DNA of 16,079 bases from positions 1 through 16,079 of the forward strand of contig JBHELF010000061.1 in assembly GCA_046263155.1 (NCBI GenBank), read 5' to 3'. Both the position numbers and the translations under genes were made by a program. Shown in pieces: positions 5,416 to 12,797 of this stretch. The notes beneath the pieces were generated by a model, which worked only from the letters and a program-made list of their open reading frames with translations, was not told the origin of the DNA and did no database searches. Position 1 is the stretch's first letter. The number at the start of each line of letters is the position of its first letter. The stretch comes from DATADF01 sp046263155 (GTDB lineage Bacteria > Actinomycetota > CADDZG01 > WHSQ01).

Positions 5416-6810
5416 TCAAGTCTCTTTCTTTAAGGCATCGACACAGGCCCGCACCTCGTGGAAGAGCTCGTCCGCTTCGGAAATGGAGCCTGCGATGCAC
5501 ACGACGCCGAACTTGCCGTGCTCGGGCAATGCTCCCAACAGGTGGAGTGTTGCTCCCGAACGCGTCCGAGGATCGAAAGCGAGGCCCGCGCTGCGAACCG
5601 CGGCTATGACCTGTGCAGGGAAGAGGCCCACGTAGGCCTCTGCCTTGACGTTGTCGCTCGCGACATACGACTTCCTACGACCGTCGGCGACGAGGTCTCC
5701 GGTCACGGGGTCGAGCGTGCCCCCCGTCACCGCCGCGGCGGTCAGAAATGGATGCGTGGTCCCTCCAATTCGAAGATTGATCTCGCTCAGGAAGACCTGC
5801 GGCCCGGCTTGAGACGGCACGACGATGAAGTCGATACCGAAAAATCCGGTGACTCCCTCGTCGGCGAGCGCGCGCCCGAGCTTGAGAGCCTCTTTCGTCA
5901 CCGCGGCTCGGTAACCCGGATCCGCCGGAAAGCTGCATCCGAGATAGACCTGGTTGCCCGGCCCTCCGAGCCGCTGGTCGTGGGTCGAGACGAGCGCGCA
6001 CCGCCCGGTCTCGTCGATTCGAAGCTGCGCGCTGGGAGAGACCGCATCAGGCCGCGTGACGAGCTCCTCCACGATGGCACCCTCGGCCAACATCTTCGGG
6101 AGGTATGTCTCCCAGGACTCGCCGCCGGCGCAGAAGAGAGCACTCGAGCTGGTGACCGATCCCCTCATCCCATCGACGCCCAGGATCACATTTCCCTGCC
6201 CGGAAAAACCCTCGTTCAACTTGACCACCACGCCCCCGATCCCGGGCCGCCGCCCGCGCAGGGCCTCAATCTCTCGCTCGAGGTCTTCGGGCGAGCGCAG
6301 CTCCTCCGCGCCGTCCAGCACCGCTACTCCCAGCTGCCGACCCAGTCTGCGCGCTCCGGTTTTCGAGCCGAGGAACGCGTGCTCCGGCCGGGGGCCGTGG
6401 AGGGGTATCTCGAGGGCCTCGGCCAGCCTGGACTCTGCGGCGGTGACGTTGAAGGGAAGAAGGTAAGAGGGCCCCTCGATCAAGTCCTGGATGACGCGCA
6501 GCGTGTCGGGCCGCGCCAGCAGCTTCGTACTCAACGAGCCGGGTCGTGGATCGTCGAGCGCGACCAGATGAAGGCGCTCCCGGGCCGACGCCGGATCGGG
6601 GAGTAGCTCGAGGTAGTAGTCGACGATCACGGGAGCGATCGGAATCGACGTGATGTAGACGAGGCGGAGGTCGGGCGAGGCGAGCCACAGTGCGGTGCAT
6701 AGAAGCCGCGTTTCGTAATGGATGATGCCCGTGATCTTCTTGAGCTCGTCGGTGGGAAAGCTCAGCGAGGGCAGGACGACGATGGTTCCGCGATCGATCT
6801 CGGCGAGCAT
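5416..6810 (-). CDS. ATP-grasp enzyme, peptide ligase PGM1-related
   Basis: This 464-residue cytosolic protein has an ATP-grasp core. The ATP-binding lysine is K197 in GVVVKLNEGFSGQGN (193-207), IVEEL at 246-250 provides adenine contacts, and FFGIDFIVV (323-331) and FLSEINLRIGGTTHP (340-354) carry the metal and phosphate ligands D327, E343, N345 and R347. Such enzymes join a carboxylate to an amine through an acyl-phosphate. The N-terminal 150 residues (IVVLPSLSF, HYETRLLC, VYITSIPI) and the overall layout resemble proteins annotated as peptide ligase PGM1-related, after the pheganomycin peptide ligase. I assign that from pattern memory, so it is less certain than the ATP-grasp fold. It is first in a unit with MoxR, VWA and GT2 genes. 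The ATG at 6810 is preceded by a GAGG, rather close. No precursor-peptide gene was seen nearby, so the substrate is open. Confidence 0.78.
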   Translation of the reverse strand: MLAEIDRGTIVVLPSLSFPTDELKKITGIIHYETRLLCTALWLASPDLRLVYITSIPIAPVIVDYYLELLPDPASARERLHLVALDDPRPGSLSTKLLARPDTLRVIQDLIEGPSYLLPFNVTAAESRLAEALEIPLHGPRPEHAFLGSKTGARRLGRQLGVAVLDGAEELRSPEDLEREIEALRGRRPGIGGVVVKLNEGFSGQGNVILGVDGMRGSVTSSSALFCAGGESWETYLPKMLAEGAIVEELVTRPDAVSPSAQLRIDETGRCALVSTHDQRLGGPGNQVYLGCSFPADPGYRAAVTKEALKLGRALADEGVTGFFGIDFIVVPSQAGPQVFLSEINLRIGGTTHPFLTAAAVTGGTLDPVTGDLVADGRRKSYVASDNVKAEAYVGLFPAQVIAAVRSAGLAFDPRTRSGATLHLLGALPEHGKFGVVCIAGSISEADELFHEVRACVDALKKET

Positions 6811-6954
6811 GCCTCAGCCTAGCCCCCGCCGTTCCCACGGCTGTCGACTCGGCGCAGCCAGACACAAATATGGTGCTCCACTACAACGACTTGGGATTTT
6901 CCGAAGGCCGCGGCACGTTGCACAAGTAGCGTCCGATATCCTCTAGCTCCTCCT

Positions 6955-7037
6955 GGCGGGATGCCCGAGCGGCCAAAGGGAGCGGTCTGTAAAATCGCCG
7001 GCTAACGCCTTCAGAGGTTCGAATCCTCTTCCCGCCA
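6955..7037 (+). tRNA. tRNA-Tyr (anticodon GTA)
   Basis: An 83-base class II tRNA. The acceptor arms GGCGGGA (6955-6961) and TCCCGCC (7030-7036) pair fully, followed by discriminator A at 7037. The anticodon stem GCGGT/ATCGC encloses CTGTAAA, giving anticodon GTA at 6989-6991. A long variable arm (CGGC..GCC) is typical of bacterial tRNA-Tyr. The T arm is AGAGG-TTCGAAT-CCTCT. The bases after the discriminator are CTC, so the CCA tail must be added enzymatically. A TATCCT 12 bases upstream could be a -10 element, but no clear -35 is seen. Confidence 0.95.
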
Positions 7038-7063
7038 CTCGCTTGCTTTCCTTCCCGCAGACT

Positions 7064-7110
7064 TTCTGTGAGTAGTAGCTACCGCTGAGCGACAGCTATT
7101 GCTCACGGAA
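7064..7110. terminator. Long hairpin between tRNA-Tyr and the convergent M23 peptidase gene
   Basis: The arms 7064-7080 and 7094-7110 form a 17-bp stem in which 14 positions are Watson-Crick and three are G-U on the plus transcript. The loop is 13 bases. The hairpin sits 27 bases after the tRNA and before the peptidase stop, so it could end transcription from both sides. No T-run follows on either strand, so it may instead be a processing or rho-linked element. Confidence 0.5.
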
Positions 7111-7123
7111 TGGGAATCGGGGG

Positions 7124-8335
7124 TCAGTCGCCGCTTTCGCTGGTCGAGTCGGCGAGATCGAACAGCAACCTGCCGAGCTTCGACGTGGGATCCACGCCGA
7201 GGCCCGCTCCCATCGACGACACCCGGACGTCGCCGGTGAAGCCCTGCTCGAAATCCGCGTTGCCCAGGGCGGCCGCGAGCGCGGCCTCCGCCAGCACCAG
7301 CACGCCTCCCGTCGGGGACGAGCCCGACGCCCACAACGACTCGCCCGGAAGTGTGAGTTCCGACAGATCGGGGGCCAGGTAGTCGCCGAAGCGGCGACGC
7401 GCCGTGAGCCGATCGCTGTTCTCCACGCGCAGAGCTTGGATGCGCTCGAACGTGTGCAGGGCCCGCTTTTCCGCGGCGCGCAGCCAGGTCACCAGGATTC
7501 TGTGTGGGTTCAAGGCCCGTCCACCGGCGGTGTACCAGCCGAAGTGAAGGTGGGGGGGCGTGGTGCGCGCGTTGCCGGTGTTGCCGCAGTAGCCGATGAT
7601 GTCGCCGCGGCGAACCGAATCGCCGCTGGCGAAGTCGCCGAGATTCCAGTCGGATAGGTGCGCGTAGTACCAGTAGCTGCCGTCGGCACGATAGAGGCGC
7701 GCCACGCGCCCTCCGAGGCCACCGACGTCGAACTCCACTATGCCCGGCTCCGCCGCTAAGACCGGGGCCCCCATGCGACAGAAGATGTCTTGGCCCTCGT
7801 GTCGCCTCACGATCGGCCCGGGGCCGTAGCGAGGAGCGCCCCAGGTATTGGCCCAGGCCGCGTCTCCGGTGACGACGAACGGCGGATAAACCTTTCGCAG
7901 CACGTCGACTTCGCCGAAACCGAACGAATGCAGACTGGCCTCGATCGCGACCAACGTCTCGGTCGAGTACGCGCCGGAAGGATGGAACGTCCCGAAGTAC
8001 GGAGCCCCCTTGCGCAGCCTGTTGCTCCGCTTCTCCTTGTTCTTGCGATCGACGCGCTCCTTGCGTTCGTTCCTCTTCTCCCTCTCCTCTTCCTCGTCGG
8101 GAGTCGGCGTCGCCTCCGGAGAGGGTGACTTGCTGGGCGTGGGGCTCGGCGTCGGCGTCGGGAAAAGCGGCGGGAGCGAGGGGGTCGGGTCGGGAGCCGG
8201 CTGAGCGAGTGCAGACATCTGGGCGGGGACAGCCGCCAGCAGAGAGGCAACCACCGCGCTCAACAACACGCCGGCGAACGCGATGCGCCGCGCCGCTGTA
8301 TGTCGTCTGCGTTCCATGGGTGCCAAGTGTGTCAT
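7124..8335 (-). CDS. Secreted M23-family (LytM-type) metallopeptidase
   Basis: This 403-residue exported peptidase likely cuts peptidoglycan cross-bridges or regulates such cutting. The N-terminus has basic residues (ERRRHTAARR), a hydrophobic core at about 18-37 and a likely signal cleavage near ALA-Q (44-45). A Pro/Ser/Thr linker spans 46-80, and a highly charged stretch rich in E, K and R spans 80-108. The M23 domain near 155-285 keeps all zinc and catalytic positions: H179 and D183 (RRHEGQDIF), H226 (YYAHL), and H262/H264 in PHLHFGW. It is therefore probably active. About 115 residues follow the domain with no recognised fold. The ATG at 8335 is used; ATG at codon 7 is possible. The gene is divergent from the nucleotidyltransferase with 51 bases between starts. 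It ends facing tRNA-Tyr. Specificity is unknown. Confidence 0.9.
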   Translation of the reverse strand: MTHLAPMERRRHTAARRIAFAGVLLSAVVASLLAAVPAQMSALAQPAPDPTPSLPPLFPTPTPSPTPSKSPSPEATPTPDEEEEREKRNERKERVDRKNKEKRSNRLRKGAPYFGTFHPSGAYSTETLVAIEASLHSFGFGEVDVLRKVYPPFVVTGDAAWANTWGAPRYGPGPIVRRHEGQDIFCRMGAPVLAAEPGIVEFDVGGLGGRVARLYRADGSYWYYAHLSDWNLGDFASGDSVRRGDIIGYCGNTGNARTTPPHLHFGWYTAGGRALNPHRILVTWLRAAEKRALHTFERIQALRVENSDRLTARRRFGDYLAPDLSELTLPGESLWASGSSPTGGVLVLAEAALAAALGNADFEQGFTGDVRVSSMGAGLGVDPTSKLGRLLFDLADSTSESGD

Positions 8336-8386
8336 TTCCGCTCTCTAATTCACTCCACGCTCAGGTCTTCCTCTTAGGCTCCGGCG

Positions 8387-9322
8387 ATGGGCCCAGTCGG
8401 CTCCGTGCTTTTCGCCGCCGGGCGCGGCGTTCGGCTCCGTCCGCTTTCGGACCTGCTCCCCAAGGCGGTGGTGCCCATTCTCGACATACCTCTGGCGGCG
8501 TTCGCACTGGCGCGCCTGCGTTGGTCGGCTCCCCCGGTCGTGGTGAATACGAGCCACCTCGGCGACTTTATCCAAGAGCGACTCGGGCCTCCTTTCTCCG
8601 GCGAAGACGTGTCCTTCATCGACGAGGGGACGAGCCCGCCGGGAAGCGGAGGCACCCTCGCCGACGTCGCCGCCGGGGTGGTCCGGCGAGTCGTCACGCA
8701 CAATTCCGACGCGCTCACGGACCTCGACCCGGTCGATTTGTTGGAGACGCATGAGAGATCGGGCGCGCCCGCGACGCTGGCCGTGGCGCGCGTTCCGGAG
8801 GGTGCCGACCTCGAGACGGACGGCACTCGGGTGACTCGCTTCGTGAATCGCAAGACCGAGGCCGAGGCCGCCGGCGCGCGCTTCATCGGCGTCGCGGTCT
8901 TCGAGAAGCACGTCCTCGACCTCATTCCCGAGGAACGACCAATGGATCTGGCGCGCGCCCTCCTCATGCCCCTAGCTGCCGCCGGTGAGCTCGCCGTCCA
9001 CCTGCACGACGGCTACTGGATCGACGTGGGTACTCCACGGCGTTTTCTGCGCGCCTCACAGGATGCGCTGAGTGCCCACAGGGAGCTGCTCCTTAAGCCG
9101 CCGGGGGAAGTGAGATCGGTGTCCGGAGGCACGGCCTACGTCGGGCCGGACGCGCGCACCGATGCCGGCGCTCTGGCTCCCGGAGCCGTCGTGCTTGCGG
9201 GAGCCATCCTGGGCGCAGGCACTGTCCTGGAGAACGCGGTCGTGTGGCCCGGCGAGAAAGTTCCGCCGGGGCTTCACTTGACCAATTGCATCTGGGCCGG
9301 CGGCGGACGACTCGATATCTGA
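8387..9322 (+). CDS. Sugar-1-phosphate nucleotidyltransferase (NDP-sugar pyrophosphorylase)
   Basis: This 311-residue enzyme is expected to join a sugar-1-phosphate to an NTP, giving an activated sugar for glycan synthesis. The pyrophosphorylase signature FAAGRGVRLRPLSDLLPK covers residues 9-26, followed by AVVPILDIPL. Also present are PPGSGGTLADV at 84-94, DALTDLD at 108-114 and DGYWIDVGTPRRF at 208-220, the end of the catalytic domain. Residues about 240-300 carry G/A-rich strand repeats (YVGPDARTDAGALAPGAVV) like a short left-handed beta-helix tail. The metal-site motif reads HNSD (105-108) where most relatives have NGD. The sugar and base used cannot be told apart here; ManC-like and RmlA-like activities are both possible. 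The ATG at 8387 has no strong Shine-Dalgarno. The gene is followed after 49 bases by the DUF1876 gene. Confidence 0.87.
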   Translation: MGPVGSVLFAAGRGVRLRPLSDLLPKAVVPILDIPLAAFALARLRWSAPPVVVNTSHLGDFIQERLGPPFSGEDVSFIDEGTSPPGSGGTLADVAAGVVRRVVTHNSDALTDLDPVDLLETHERSGAPATLAVARVPEGADLETDGTRVTRFVNRKTEAEAAGARFIGVAVFEKHVLDLIPEERPMDLARALLMPLAAAGELAVHLHDGYWIDVGTPRRFLRASQDALSAHRELLLKPPGEVRSVSGGTAYVGPDARTDAGALAPGAVVLAGAILGAGTVLENAVVWPGEKVPPGLHLTNCIWAGGGRLDI

Positions 9323-9357
9323 GACAGCCCTCCGTGCAACGATTGAACGACGCGAAT

Positions 9358-9368
9358 GGAGGTGATCC
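9358..9368 (+). promoter_or_regulatory. Extended Shine-Dalgarno for the DUF1876 gene
   Basis: GGAGGTGATCC is an 11-base match to the expected complement of the 16S rRNA 3' end (GGATCACCTCC), with GTG 9372 starting three bases after it (nine after the GGAGG core). Such a long match predicts strong initiation and fixes the GTG as the start. Confidence 0.75.
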
Positions 9369-9371
9369 GCA

Positions 9372-9638
9372 GTGGCAGAGACGAAGAGCGTGACGGTCGA
9401 GGTCTCGCTTAACGAAGACTCCTCGCATACGGAGGCACGGGCGATTCTCCGGATCGGCGATCAGGAGCTGAGTGGCGAGGGCCTGGCCCGGCGCAACCCG
9501 GACGACCCCAACGTGCCGGTCGTGGGCGAGGAGCTGGCGACGGCCCGGGCTCTAGCCGACCTGTCCCATCAGCTGGTCGAGACGGCGGCGAAGGCGATCG
9601 AAGGCTTCGTGGGCCGCCCCGTCAAACTGGAGGAGTAA
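9372..9638 (+). CDS. DUF1876-like small protein
   Basis: This 88-residue soluble acidic protein matches the actinobacterial DUF1876 pattern. It has an N-terminal strand (KSVTVEVSLNED), a TEARAILRIGDQELSGEGLARRNPDDPNVPVVGEEL core (read in parts: ARAILRIGDQEL, then GLARRNPDDPNVP), and the helix ATARALADLSHQLVETAAKAIEG with a closing strand PVKLEE. Family members are short single-domain proteins of unknown function, often taken as stress or regulatory proteins. Length is normal. The GTG start is fixed by an unusually long Shine-Dalgarno, which suggests high expression. The gene follows the nucleotidyltransferase on the same strand, but the 49-base gap allows its own promoter. It ends before a strong hairpin that separates it from nuoN. 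The family call comes from pattern memory. Confidence 0.78.
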   Translation: MAETKSVTVEVSLNEDSSHTEARAILRIGDQELSGEGLARRNPDDPNVPVVGEELATARALADLSHQLVETAAKAIEGFVGRPVKLEE

Positions 9639-9662
9639 CCCGTCTCGAAACGTGTCGGCGCA

Positions 9663-9714
9663 CCCTCTGAATTTTTCAGAAATTCCAAACCAAAATTCTG
9701 AAAAAAACAGAGGG
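9663..9714. terminator. Bidirectional AT-rich hairpin terminator between the DUF1876 gene and nuoN
   Basis: The left arm starts CCCTCTGAATTTTTCAGAA and the right arm ends TTCTGAAAAAAACAGAGGG. They pair over about 19 positions with two mismatches around a loop of about ten bases. The stem is embedded in high-GC DNA, contains A and T runs on opposite sides, and lies between two convergent genes, so it can serve as a terminator in both directions. Confidence 0.72.
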
Positions 9715-9764
9715 GCAATCGGTGACCTGGCTCGCACACCCTGCCGGCAGGACTGACCGGCCGG

Positions 9765-11237
9765 CTATAGCGCTGTGGACGCGTCCGCTATCTCGGTGAG
9801 GATCGTGGGGTAGACGAACAGCGCGACCAGCACGAGCGACGCCACTCCCATGGCGGCGTTCAGAAGGTAGGGCACCTCCACGGGCTCCTCGCTGATCGGG
9901 GCATCGAAGTACATCCGCTTCACGACCGCGAGGTAGTACCAGGCGGCGATGACCGCGTTCACTCCCATCACTACGGCCAGCCAATAGACCTGCGCATTGA
10001 TCGTGGCGAGAAAGACGAAGAGCTTGGCCCAGGCACCCGCCATCGGCGGAGCGCCCGCCAGAGAGATCAAGAATCCGGCCAGCAATGTCGCGAGAACCGG
10101 GCTGCGCTGCCACAGTCCGGCGTAGTCGTCGATGAAGTATGAGCCTCCCCGGCGCGCGAACGCGATCGCCGCGCCGAAGGCACCGATGTCCATCACGCCG
10201 TAGATCGCGAGATATACGAGGGCCGACTGGAGGGCCTGGCGATTGGTCTCCCCGGCGGCGGGATCGATGAGCGCAAGGGCAACCAAGACGTACCCGGACT
10301 GCGCGATCCCCGAGTAGGCAAGCAGGCGAATGATGTGGCGTTGTTGGAGCGCGATCAGGTTTCCGACCGACATCGTGAGCGCGGCGAGGACCGCGAAGAT
10401 CGGTCGCCAGTTGTTGGCGACCTGAGGGAAGGCGACGAACAGCAAGACCAGCAGCCCCACGAACCCGCCGATCTTCGATGCGGTCGAAAGAAATGCCGCC
10501 ACGGGGGAAGGGGCGCCCTCGTACGTGTCGGGGGCCCAGAAGTGGAAGGGCACCGCGGAGATCTTGAACGCGAAGCCGACGACTACAAAGAAGACTCCGA
10601 GAATGACGAGCGACTCATTCGCACCGGCGGCTATCGCGTCGCGAATGCGCACGAGAAAGATCTCGCCGCCCGTGGCACCGTAGATGATCGACATCCCGTA
10701 GAGCATCACGGCCGAGGAAAGAACGCCGAAGAGGAAGAACTTCAGCGCCCCCTCGTTGGAGCGCGGATCACGTTTGCGCAACGCCGCCATCACGAAAGCA
10801 GGGACGCTGATCAACTCGATGGCGATGAAAATCGAGACGAGATCCCGGGCACTGGCCATGAGGAGCCCGCCGAGGAGAGAACAGAGCATGAGGAAGTAGT
10901 ACTCGCCCTCGAAATATTGCCCGCTGCGGAAATAGTGGAAGGAGAGCGCCAACACCAACAGGCCGATCAGGCAGAACAGGCCCTTGAAGAGCAGCGCGAA
11001 CTCGTTGACCTGAAACGAGCCGGCCAGCGTCGTGCGCTCCGTGCCGATCAGGGAGACGACGGCGGCCAGAGTGGCGAAGACCCCCGCGGCGGAAACGGGC
11101 ATAGCCAACCACTTCGACTCCTTGGGGAGAAATAGGTCGGCGACCAGAACGAGGCAGGCCGTCGCGGTAAGGACGAGCTCGGGCGCGAGCGCGTGCCAGT
11201 CGACGTCCGGCTGCGCGAGCGCCTGAGCTAGATCCAA
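9765..11237 (-). CDS. nuoN: NADH-quinone oxidoreductase subunit N
   Basis: This 490-residue membrane subunit is one of three antiporter-like proton channels of complex I. About 14 hydrophobic helices are visible. Key conserved segments are YYFLMLCSLLGGLLMASARD, the TM5 glutamate in FIAIELISVPAFV, the lysine in NEGALKFFLFGVLSSA, and FHFWAPDTYEGAPSPVAAFL. The frame opens at TTG 11270 inside nuoM, but TTG 11237 is a better start. It lies 13 bases after the nuoM stop with GAGGAAG just ahead, and it removes residues that overlap nuoM. The gene is last in the nuo operon and ends before the bidirectional hairpin. Length is normal for the family. Confidence 0.95.
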   Translation of the reverse strand: MDLAQALAQPDVDWHALAPELVLTATACLVLVADLFLPKESKWLAMPVSAAGVFATLAAVVSLIGTERTTLAGSFQVNEFALLFKGLFCLIGLLVLALSFHYFRSGQYFEGEYYFLMLCSLLGGLLMASARDLVSIFIAIELISVPAFVMAALRKRDPRSNEGALKFFLFGVLSSAVMLYGMSIIYGATGGEIFLVRIRDAIAAGANESLVILGVFFVVVGFAFKISAVPFHFWAPDTYEGAPSPVAAFLSTASKIGGFVGLLVLLFVAFPQVANNWRPIFAVLAALTMSVGNLIALQQRHIIRLLAYSGIAQSGYVLVALALIDPAAGETNRQALQSALVYLAIYGVMDIGAFGAAIAFARRGGSYFIDDYAGLWQRSPVLATLLAGFLISLAGAPPMAGAWAKLFVFLATINAQVYWLAVVMGVNAVIAAWYYLAVVKRMYFDAPISEEPVEVPYLLNAAMGVASLVLVALFVYPTILTEIADASTAL

Positions 11238-11250
11238 CCTCGCTACTTCC

Positions 11251-12783
11251 TCAGGACCCCGCGCCCACAAACGTGAGCAGGTTCTGCACCGCGCCGTCCG
11301 TCACGTGGAGTACGACCTTCGGATAAAGGCCCGCGGCGAGGATCAAGACGATGAGCGGAGCCCAAGCCCACCACTCGAGAGGCTGCACGTCGAAGACACC
11401 ATGGCCCTCTCTGAAGCGCTCGGGCACGCGCCCGAGATTGACGCGCTGCAGCGTCCACAGGAAGTAGCCGGCGGTCAGAACGGTCCCGATTCCTCCGAAG
11501 ACCATGAGCCAGCGGAACAGGGCCACGCTCAGCTGCGGAGCCGGCTGATAGGAACCGATCAGCGCCAGCATCTCGCCCCAAAACCCGGCGAGACCGGGCA
11601 GGCCGAGTGAGGCGATGGCGACATAGGTGAGGACCGAGCCAAACCGCGGGATCTGATGCAGCACGCCGCCGAGTTCGGATATCTCGCGCGTGTGGTAGCG
11701 CTCGTGAATCGATCCGGCGAGGAAGAAGAGCATTCCCGTGATCAGCCCGTGAGCGACCATTCCGAAGATGGCTCCGTTGATCCCGACGTCGGTCAAAGTT
11801 GCGATCCCCAGCATCACAAACCCCATGTGACCGACGGAAGAGAACGCGATCAGACGTTTTAGATCCGTCTGGGCAAGGCAACAGAGCGCGCCGTAAATGA
11901 TCGCGATGACGGCCAGGATCCCGATTATCGGTGCGTAGGCAACGGCGGCATCCGGGAGGATCGGTATCGCGATTCGAATGAAGCCGTAGGTGCCCATCTT
12001 CAGCAGGATGGCCGCCAGAAGCACCGACCCCACCGTCGGCGCTTCGGTATGCGCATCCGGAAGCCAGGTATGGAACGGCCACATCGGGACCTTGATTGCG
12101 AAACCCAGGAACAACCCCAGGAAAGCAAGGTTCTGGAAGAGCTGCGAGCCGATTCCCGTCGCCGTCCCTATCTCGCGCAACTCGACCATGTCGAACGTCC
12201 CGGTCTTCAGGAACAACGCGAGGAAGCCCAGCAACATGAAAATCGAGCCGAACAGGGTGTAGAGGAAGAACTTCACGGCCGCGTATTCGCGCCGTGGTCC
12301 TCCCCAGATCCCTATCAGGAAGTACATGGGAACGAGCACCAGCTCCCAGAAGATGAAGAACAGAACGAGATCCAGCGCGATGAAGCTCCCGTTCATCCCG
12401 GTCTCGAGCAACAGGATGAGAGCCATCAGCGCCTTGACCTTGCCGGGCGCGGGAACGTGCCAATAGAGATAGATCATGCAGAGGAACGACACGAGTACGG
12501 AGAGCACCAGCAGAGGGAGATTGATCCCGTCTACGCCGACGTGGTAGTTGGCGCGGATCGTCGGGATCCACTCCTCGTTTACGACCTGCTGGAGATCACC
12601 GGCGCGGCCGTAATCGAAGCGAGCCGCGACCCCCACTCCGGCGACAAGGGCGAGACCGGCGAACAGCGTTCCGACGAACTTGATGGCGCGCTCCTGGGCC
12701 CCCGGAACAAACAGAAGGACCACCGCGCCGATAATCGGAAGGAAGGTCGCGAGGCTTACGCCCCAGGAGTCATACCAATCCAT
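11251..12783 (-). CDS. nuoM: NADH-quinone oxidoreductase subunit M
   Basis: This 510-residue antiporter-like proton-channel subunit lies in the membrane arm of complex I, between NuoN and NuoL. The TM5 glutamate is E147 in FIFWELVLVPMYFLIGIWGG. The lysine-bearing AAVKFFLYTLFGSIFMLLG and the hallmark AIKVPMWPFHTWLPDAHTEA, with LLKMGTYGFIRI after it, are all intact. About 14 transmembrane segments are visible. The ATG at 12783 is 14 bases after the nuoL stop and has GAGGGAG eight bases ahead. The stop lies 13 bases before nuoN. Nothing suggests loss of function. Confidence 0.97.
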   Translation of the reverse strand: MDWYDSWGVSLATFLPIIGAVVLLFVPGAQERAIKFVGTLFAGLALVAGVGVAARFDYGRAGDLQQVVNEEWIPTIRANYHVGVDGINLPLLVLSVLVSFLCMIYLYWHVPAPGKVKALMALILLLETGMNGSFIALDLVLFFIFWELVLVPMYFLIGIWGGPRREYAAVKFFLYTLFGSIFMLLGFLALFLKTGTFDMVELREIGTATGIGSQLFQNLAFLGLFLGFAIKVPMWPFHTWLPDAHTEAPTVGSVLLAAILLKMGTYGFIRIAIPILPDAAVAYAPIIGILAVIAIIYGALCCLAQTDLKRLIAFSSVGHMGFVMLGIATLTDVGINGAIFGMVAHGLITGMLFFLAGSIHERYHTREISELGGVLHQIPRFGSVLTYVAIASLGLPGLAGFWGEMLALIGSYQPAPQLSVALFRWLMVFGGIGTVLTAGYFLWTLQRVNLGRVPERFREGHGVFDVQPLEWWAWAPLIVLILAAGLYPKVVLHVTDGAVQNLLTFVGAGS

Positions 12784-12797
12784 CGTCTAGCTCCCTC

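Noticed and set aside
4524..5609. Long plus-strand open frame of 361 codons opposite the MoxR gene
   Set aside because: Walker A, Walker B and sensor motifs lie on the minus strand. The plus translation has no recognisable domain.
5458..6606. Plus-strand open frame of 382 codons opposite the ATP-grasp gene
   Set aside because: ATP-grasp motifs are on the minus strand. The plus frame is Arg/Gly-rich antisense with no domain pattern.
6955..7123. Integration site (att) of a mobile element at tRNA-Tyr
   Set aside because: No integrase gene and no second copy of the tRNA 3' end were found in the window.
11243..12571. Minus-strand 442-codon frame overlapping nuoM
   Set aside because: It is out of frame with the clear NuoM protein, and its translation is Arg-rich and lacks membrane helices.
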